Part shown: positions 60,035 to 64,000 of the stretch, piece by piece
Layout: every line of letters begins with the position of its first letter
Position numbering within the stretch: the first letter of the stretch is position 1
NCBI GenBank assembly: GCA_002699125.1
Contig: PABI01000128.1
Span: 26,319 to 90,318 of the forward strand
DNA length: 64,000 nucleotides
Direction of reading: 5' to 3'
DNA from: Anaerolineaceae bacterium
GTDB lineage: Bacteria > Chloroflexota > Anaerolineae > Promineifilales > Promineifilaceae
Translations under genes and position numbers: made by a program
Notes under the pieces: model-generated
Told to the model about the DNA's origin: nothing
Databases searched by the model: none
What the model saw: only the letters and a program-made list of their open reading frames with translations

Positions 60035-61279
60035 ATGGCTACCGAGCAGAGAGATACAATTATCATTGGTGGTGGTCAGGCTGGCTTAGCTATGAGCTAT
60101 CTGCTAACCCAGCAGGGTCGCGACCACGTTGTGCTAGAAAAATCACAGCGCATTGGCGAAAGTTGGCGGCAGCGCTGGGATTCCTTCACGTTGGTAACGC
60201 CAAACTGGCAGCTTAAACTGCCCGGTTTTCCCTACCAGGGCAACGACCCGGATGGCTTTTTGTCTCGTGATGAGGTCGTAGCTTATCTTCAAGATTATGC
60301 TGATCTTTTTGCGCCGCCTATTCGTTTTGGCACGGAGGTCATCAGCCTGGAGCAAAACGATGAGGAAAACGGCTACCTGGTTTACACAGAGGATCAAGTT
60401 TATGAAGCGCCCAACGTTGTTGTTGCTGTGGGCACTTTCCAAATGCCTGATATTCCCGATTTTAGCCAGAAAGTCTCTGACGAAATCACCCAATTGCACA
60501 GCAGCGAGTACAGAAATCCGGCAGATTTGCCGGAAGGCAGCGTACTGGTTGTGGGCAGCGGGCAGTCTGGCTGCCAGATGGCTCAGGAGTTGAATGAGAA
60601 CGGCCGTCAAGTCTATCTTTGCACCGGCAGTGCTGGCCGCCTGCCGCGGCGCTATCGTGGCAAGGACGGCATGTGGTGGGCCATCAAGCTGGGCATTGTG
60701 GATGAAACCGTGGATGAACTGGATTCACCGGAAGAGCGTTTTGATGCGAATCCGCAAATTTCCGGCAAGGATGGTGGCCAGGACATTAACCTGCACCAGT
60801 TTGCCCGCGACGGCATTCGCCTGTTAGGCCATCTGGAAGACTTTGAGGATGGGCAGGCTGTTTTGGAAACCGACCTGTATGAGAATCTGGCCGCCGGCGA
60901 TGAGCAGGCCAAAATGTTCCGCCAGGGTGTAGACAAATATATTGAAAAAGCTGGCCTGGACGTGCCCGAGGAAGATGTAACCGAGCCGCAGGATGGCTAT
61001 GATCAAGATGAAATTAAGCGGCTGGACCTGAAAAAGGCTGGGATCACCACCATTCTCTGGGCCACCGGCTTTGACTGGGATTTTAGCTGGATCGACCTGC
61101 CGCTTCTGGACGAATATGATTATCCGATTCAGGAGCGCGGCATTACGGAGTATCCAGGTCTTTACTTCCTGGGTCTTCATTTTATGCACAAGCTGAAGTC
61201 TGGGCTGTTCCTGGGCGTTGGCGAAGATGCGGAACATATCGCCCAGCACATTGCCAAGCATACGCTGGTTGTACATTAA
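60035..61279 (+). CDS. FAD-dependent monooxygenase-like oxidoreductase (CzcO/FMO-like)
   Basis: 414 residues. FAD loop TIIIGGGQAGLAMSYLLTQQG (about 8-28), FMO-type ESWRQRWDSFTLVTPNWQ, NADPH loop VLVVGSGQSGCQMAQEL and the C-terminal TTILWATGFDWDFSW, all as in trimethylamine-monooxygenase-like proteins. It oxidises a small substrate using NADPH and oxygen; substrate unknown. ATG 60035 follows AGGAGGT at ten bases; ATG 60026 is too close to that site. Confidence 0.88.
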   Translation: MATEQRDTIIIGGGQAGLAMSYLLTQQGRDHVVLEKSQRIGESWRQRWDSFTLVTPNWQLKLPGFPYQGNDPDGFLSRDEVVAYLQDYADLFAPPIRFGTEVISLEQNDEENGYLVYTEDQVYEAPNVVVAVGTFQMPDIPDFSQKVSDEITQLHSSEYRNPADLPEGSVLVVGSGQSGCQMAQELNENGRQVYLCTGSAGRLPRRYRGKDGMWWAIKLGIVDETVDELDSPEERFDANPQISGKDGGQDINLHQFARDGIRLLGHLEDFEDGQAVLETDLYENLAAGDEQAKMFRQGVDKYIEKAGLDVPEEDVTEPQDGYDQDEIKRLDLKKAGITTILWATGFDWDFSWIDLPLLDEYDYPIQERGITEYPGLYFLGLHFMHKLKSGLFLGVGEDAEHIAQHIAKHTLVVH

Positions 61280-61290
61280 TAAAGTTTTTG

Positions 61291-61330
61291 TGATGCGTGA
61301 AACGTGATGCGTGAGGAAAATCACGTTTTA
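61291..61330. repeat. TGATGCG/TGAAACG heptamer repeat
   Basis: TGATGCGTGAAACGTGATGCG then AAAATCACGTTTTA. Same unit family as the hairpin at 29406-29455. It lies between the monooxygenase and the ZIP transporter gene. Confidence 0.6.
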
Positions 61331-61339
61331 CCCGTCCTT

Positions 61340-62155
61340 ATGGTTACTTTTCTCGAACAATTTTCACCGTTAGTACAAACTTTATTTGGCACCGGCTTCA
61401 CCTGGGGCATGACGGCTCTGGGTGCGGCCGTTATTATTTTTGGTCGCCGCTTAAACCGCAAAATATTGGATTGGATGCTCGGCTTCGCCGGCGGCGTCAT
61501 GATTGCTGCCAGCTATTGGTCTTTGTTGGCCCCAGCATTGGAAATGGCCGAAGGACGAACCTTGCCGGCCTGGGTGCCGGCCGTCGTTGGCTTTTTGGCC
61601 GGTGGTCTGTTTTTGCGTGGTTTGGATCGGGTGCTGCCTCATTTACACATCAGTGCTCCAACCAAAGATAACGCCGAAGGGCTAACCACCACCTGGCGGC
61701 GTACGACGCTGCTTATCCTGGCCATTACCCTACACAACATTCCTGAAGGGTTGGCGGTCGGCGTTGCCTTTGGCGCCGCCGCGGCTGATTTGCCTGCTGC
61801 CAGTGTGGCTGGGGCAGCAGCGTTGGCTCTGGGCATCGGCATTCAAAACTTCCCGGAGGCGATAGCGGTCTCCATGCCGCTGTACAGCGCGGGTATGTCG
61901 CGCAAGAAGAGCTTTTGGTATGGGCAGCTTTCTGGGTTTGTGGAGCCGGTTGCCGGGGTGTTGGGGGTAACGGCCGTTCTCCTTTTCCGCACCATCTTGC
62001 CCTATGCCCTGGCCTTTGCCGCCGGTGCCATGATCTTTGTCGTCATTGAAGACCTCATCCCCGAAGCACACAATCACGGCAACATTGATCTGGCCACAAC
62101 GGGGGCGATGGTTGGCTTTGCCGTCATGATGGCCTTAGACGTCGCGTTTGGTTAA
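61340..62155 (+). CDS. ZIP family divalent metal transporter
   Basis: 271 residues, about eight membrane helices. HNIPEGLAVGVAFG (about 134-147) and ALGIGIQNFPEAIAVSMPL (about 164-182) hold the paired His/Glu metal sites of ZIP helices IV and V, with LHNIPEG being the family motif. It takes up zinc or iron into the cytosol. ATG 61340 (MVTFLEQFSP) was chosen; an upstream frame would translate the preceding heptamer repeat and no clear ribosome-binding site is visible. Confidence 0.85.
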   Translation: MVTFLEQFSPLVQTLFGTGFTWGMTALGAAVIIFGRRLNRKILDWMLGFAGGVMIAASYWSLLAPALEMAEGRTLPAWVPAVVGFLAGGLFLRGLDRVLPHLHISAPTKDNAEGLTTTWRRTTLLILAITLHNIPEGLAVGVAFGAAAADLPAASVAGAAALALGIGIQNFPEAIAVSMPLYSAGMSRKKSFWYGQLSGFVEPVAGVLGVTAVLLFRTILPYALAFAAGAMIFVVIEDLIPEAHNHGNIDLATTGAMVGFAVMMALDVAFG

Positions 62156-62282
62156 ACTCCTCTCTTTTTCTCCAAATTATATCGAACTTATACCCACTTT
62201 GTGTGCCTTTGTGCATGTAAGACGGCCGTCTCCTCTGCTACCGTAGTTATACGGAATAAAAATAGAAGAAGGAGACGTTGTC

Positions 62283-62492
62283 ATGCAAACCTATCCTGAA
62301 ACTGATTCACGTTATCACACCCGAAAAATACAAACGCAGCTAGAAGTGCTTATTGAGCACATGCGCCAGGACATAGAAAAAGTAGATGATCCCAAAGCGC
62401 AGGCGCTGTTTGAGACCTCAGCCGAGGTGCTGACCGGGCTAAAAACTGCTTATATTCATTATGAGCAGAAAGCTGAAGAAGCCTGGCGTTAA
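62283..62492 (+). CDS. Small helical protein, unknown function
   Basis: 69 residues, strongly helical and charged (QTQLEVLIEHMRQDIEKVDD). ATG 62283 follows AGAAGGAGACG, a clear ribosome-binding site, and the downstream gene starts 12 bases after its stop. No family recognised. A palindrome AGACGGCCGTCT lies upstream at 62220-62231. Confidence 0.65.
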   Translation: MQTYPETDSRYHTRKIQTQLEVLIEHMRQDIEKVDDPKAQALFETSAEVLTGLKTAYIHYEQKAEEAWR

Positions 62493-62504
62493 GCTTAAAT
62501 CGCC

Positions 62505-63029
62505 ATGCGTGTACCGGATCGCCTTTCCATTTCGCAGTCGGGCTGGGTTTTTGCCGGTTTGGTAACTGCCCTCGTTCTTCTGCGGCTGATTCTCTTATTC
62601 CTGCCGGAACAGGCCATACTGGCCAGCCAGGAGTCTTTGTTGTCGTGGACGGCCGTTGCCATCGTCATTGTGCTGGGATTTGCCGGGCGCTACCTGGCGC
62701 GGCGGACTGGTTTTCCACGAATGTGGGATACGGCCGTCACCACCACAGGACGCTTGCTGCTACCTGTCATCATTGGCTTGGGACTGGGCCTCATCTGGAT
62801 TTGGCTGGCAGCAGCGTTGGTTGCTTTGATTGAACCGCTGGGACTGGTTGGCCCAATTTTACAGGCCGGCAGTGGCTTCACCGTCAACCTGAGTTTGCTG
62901 TTTGGCTTTAGCTATCTGGCCAATTTGATTTTTGCCGATTTATTTCGCCGTTACGGTTTTATGGCTCCAGTGACGGCCCGACTCACTTTTTATCTGGTCT
63001 GGCACATTATTTTTGCCGGACTGCTTTGA
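62505..63029 (+). CDS. Small membrane protein, possibly CPBP-like C-terminus
   Basis: 174 residues with four hydrophobic segments (for example WVFAGLVTALVLLRLILLFL and TTGRLLLPVIIGLGLGLIWI). The end LFRRYGFMAPVTARLTFYLV then WHIIFAG resembles the last helix of CPBP-type intramembrane proteases, but the catalytic EE/H motifs earlier in that family are not clear, so the call is weak. Confidence 0.5.
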   Translation: MRVPDRLSISQSGWVFAGLVTALVLLRLILLFLPEQAILASQESLLSWTAVAIVIVLGFAGRYLARRTGFPRMWDTAVTTTGRLLLPVIIGLGLGLIWIWLAAALVALIEPLGLVGPILQAGSGFTVNLSLLFGFSYLANLIFADLFRRYGFMAPVTARLTFYLVWHIIFAGLL

Positions 63030-63044
63030 TTTCAAGGAGTGCCT

Positions 63045-63434
63045 ATGCAACAAAACGAATTTCGCAATGCTGTAAAAGACCAAATTGATATAGAAGAAAA
63101 TGATCGCGTCGATGAAATCATTGATGCGGTGCTGGGTACGTTGAGCGCCCGTATTTCCGACGATGAAGCAGCGCATCTGGCGGCCCAGCTGCCGGAACCC
63201 TATAAAACCATTGTGGGCACTGAGCGCCGCTTAGAGTCGTTTAATCTGGAACAGTTCTTCATCCGTATTGCGGGCAAATTGCGCATTGGGCGCGGCCCAG
63301 CGACCCGGTATGCCCAGGTGGTGCTGAATGTTCTGGAAGATGCGGTAACCACCGGTGAGCTGCGCGATGTTGTGGCCCAACTGCCCGATGAATTTGCCGA
63401 ACTTTTTGCGGCGTCGATACCGGAGGGGAATTAG
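63045..63434 (+). CDS. DUF2267 domain protein
   Basis: 129 residues. Two similar halves (VDEIIDAVLGTLSARISDDE then AAHLAAQLPEPYKTIVG, and YAQVVLNVLEDAVTTGELRD then VVAQLPDEFAELF) show the duplicated helical DUF2267 pattern, which ends each half in LP-x-E/F. Function unknown; it is often found near stress and DNA-binding proteins. ATG 63045 follows AAGGAG. The stop is 4 bases before the phosphatase gene. Confidence 0.85.
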   Translation: MQQNEFRNAVKDQIDIEENDRVDEIIDAVLGTLSARISDDEAAHLAAQLPEPYKTIVGTERRLESFNLEQFFIRIAGKLRIGRGPATRYAQVVLNVLEDAVTTGELRDVVAQLPDEFAELFAASIPEGN

Positions 63435-63438
63435 ATCA

Positions 63439-63918
63439 ATGAAAAACCGCGTGTATTTAGTGCAACATGGCCAGGCCAAAGATAAAGAAGAGGATGCGGA
63501 ACGGCCGTTAACCCCCGAAGGCCGTCGCCAAACAGCCCGCATTGCCGAACTGGCCGCCCGGCTTGACCTGGGCGTGGCTGAAATTTGGCACAGCGGCAAA
63601 ACACGGGCGGCAGAGACGGCCGCAATTTTCGGCAGCGCCCTGGGGCTGATGAACCTGGAAAAGAAAAGCGTTTTGGCCGTTGAAGGACTCAACCCTACCG
63701 ACAACGTAAAGCCTGTCGCCAACGGGTTGGCTGGTGAGACCCGCTCTATGATGCTGGTCGGACACCTACCGTTTATGCCTCGTTTGGCAGGCCAGATGAT
63801 CAATCATGACGCCGAGAAGTCGCCGGTCGAGTTCCAACATTCGGGCATCATTTGCCTGGTGCGTGAAGCGACCGGCTGGCGCGTCGATTGGCAACTAAAT
63901 CCTGGCAACTCGGCCTGA
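63439..63918 (+). CDS. SixA-like phosphohistidine phosphatase
   Basis: 159 residues of the histidine phosphatase fold: VYLVQHGQAK (about 5-14; the usual Arg before His-Gly is Gln here, as in some SixA homologues), EIWHSGKTRAAETAAIF (Arg-containing helix) and SMMLVGHLPFMPRLAG with the second His. It would remove phosphate from histidine in phosphotransfer proteins. ATG 63439 lies just after the DUF2267 gene stop; upstream in-frame codons are read in another frame by that gene. Confidence 0.8.
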   Translation: MKNRVYLVQHGQAKDKEEDAERPLTPEGRRQTARIAELAARLDLGVAEIWHSGKTRAAETAAIFGSALGLMNLEKKSVLAVEGLNPTDNVKPVANGLAGETRSMMLVGHLPFMPRLAGQMINHDAEKSPVEFQHSGIICLVREATGWRVDWQLNPGNSA

Positions 63919-63978
63919 ATCAGACCACGAAAAAAACAGAGGAGACGACATGAGCGCAAGCTCAACACCATGAATGAA

Positions 63979-64000
63979 AATCCGCAGATTTCGCAGATTA
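63979..64000. repeat. CAGATT 9-bp-period repeat (truncated by window edge)
   Basis: AATCCGCAGATTTCGCAGAT begins the same pattern seen at 33222-33286 and 48968-49037; the right arm, if present, is outside the window. Confidence 0.6.

Noticed and set aside
63951..63974. Short frame starting ATGAGCGCAAGC near the window end
   Set aside because: It stops after seven codons and runs into a repeat; no gene can be supported.

Overview
The window looks like a chromosome segment of a Chloroflexota bacterium, probably an Anaerolineae-type lineage. The call rests on gene style and composition: roughly 55% GC, a 1788-residue BTAD/kinase/STAND/WD40 regulator, a secreted protein ending in YLPIIMKP, split transketolase subunits and a citrate synthase fused to a helix-turn-helix. 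It is inference, because there is no rRNA or other phylogenetic marker. I see no rRNA, tRNA or CRISPR array.

Layout. 0-5.4 kb: end of an unidentified gene, two SAM methyltransferases, a flippase, a nucleoside-phosphorylase-like protein and a glycosyltransferase, suggesting surface glycan or lipid work. 5.4-9.3 kb: a citrate synthase divergent from a threonine-dehydratase-like enzyme and a DNA-binding citrate synthase paralogue. 9.4-12.9 kb: a hybrid histidine kinase and an unusual response regulator. 12.9-20.5 kb: a secreted protease, the giant regulator, a methyltransferase and an orphan nucleotidyltransferase. 20.6-24.9 kb: an AT-rich, foreign-looking island with a TPR membrane protein, an SPFH-like coiled-coil protein, an attC-like structured element and a small zinc-ribbon membrane protein. 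24.9-28.1 kb: a sugar ABC importer. 28.2-38.0 kb: mostly minus-strand housekeeping genes (nicotinate phosphoribosyltransferase, APS kinase, APH-like kinase, MgtC, SIMPL protein, both transketolase subunits) plus a flavoprotein disulfide reductase. 38.3-53.6 kb: a complex I operon (nuoA, B, CD, E, F, G, H, I, J, K, N) interrupted by several non-nuo genes and lacking nuoL and nuoM. 53.7-64 kb: a hydrolase-LuxR fusion, a membrane protein, an ArsM-like methyltransferase and a FAD oxidase each carrying one in-frame TGA, a secreted protein, a PIG-L deacetylase, a flavin monooxygenase, a ZIP transporter and small proteins ending with a SixA-like phosphatase.

Two genome-scale signals run through the window. 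First, the 8-bp palindrome ACGGCCGT occurs about 110 times by eye, where a random sequence of this composition would give about one. It occurs in all three reading frames and on both strands, and is absent from about 20.57 to 26.29 kb. It resembles cyanobacterial HIP1 (GCGATCGC) in behaviour but not in sequence. Second, many gene junctions carry hairpins whose arms are short tandem units with a 7-bp or 9-bp period, reminiscent of cyanobacterial STRR heptamers. Two such units lie in frame inside coding sequences.

The most surprising local observation is the pair of in-frame TGA codons at 56055-56057 and 57746-57748. The first replaces the expected cysteine of an ArsM-like protein and is followed at once by a short hairpin, so selenocysteine decoding is possible. 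The second replaces an expected tryptophan and is better explained by a nonsense mutation.
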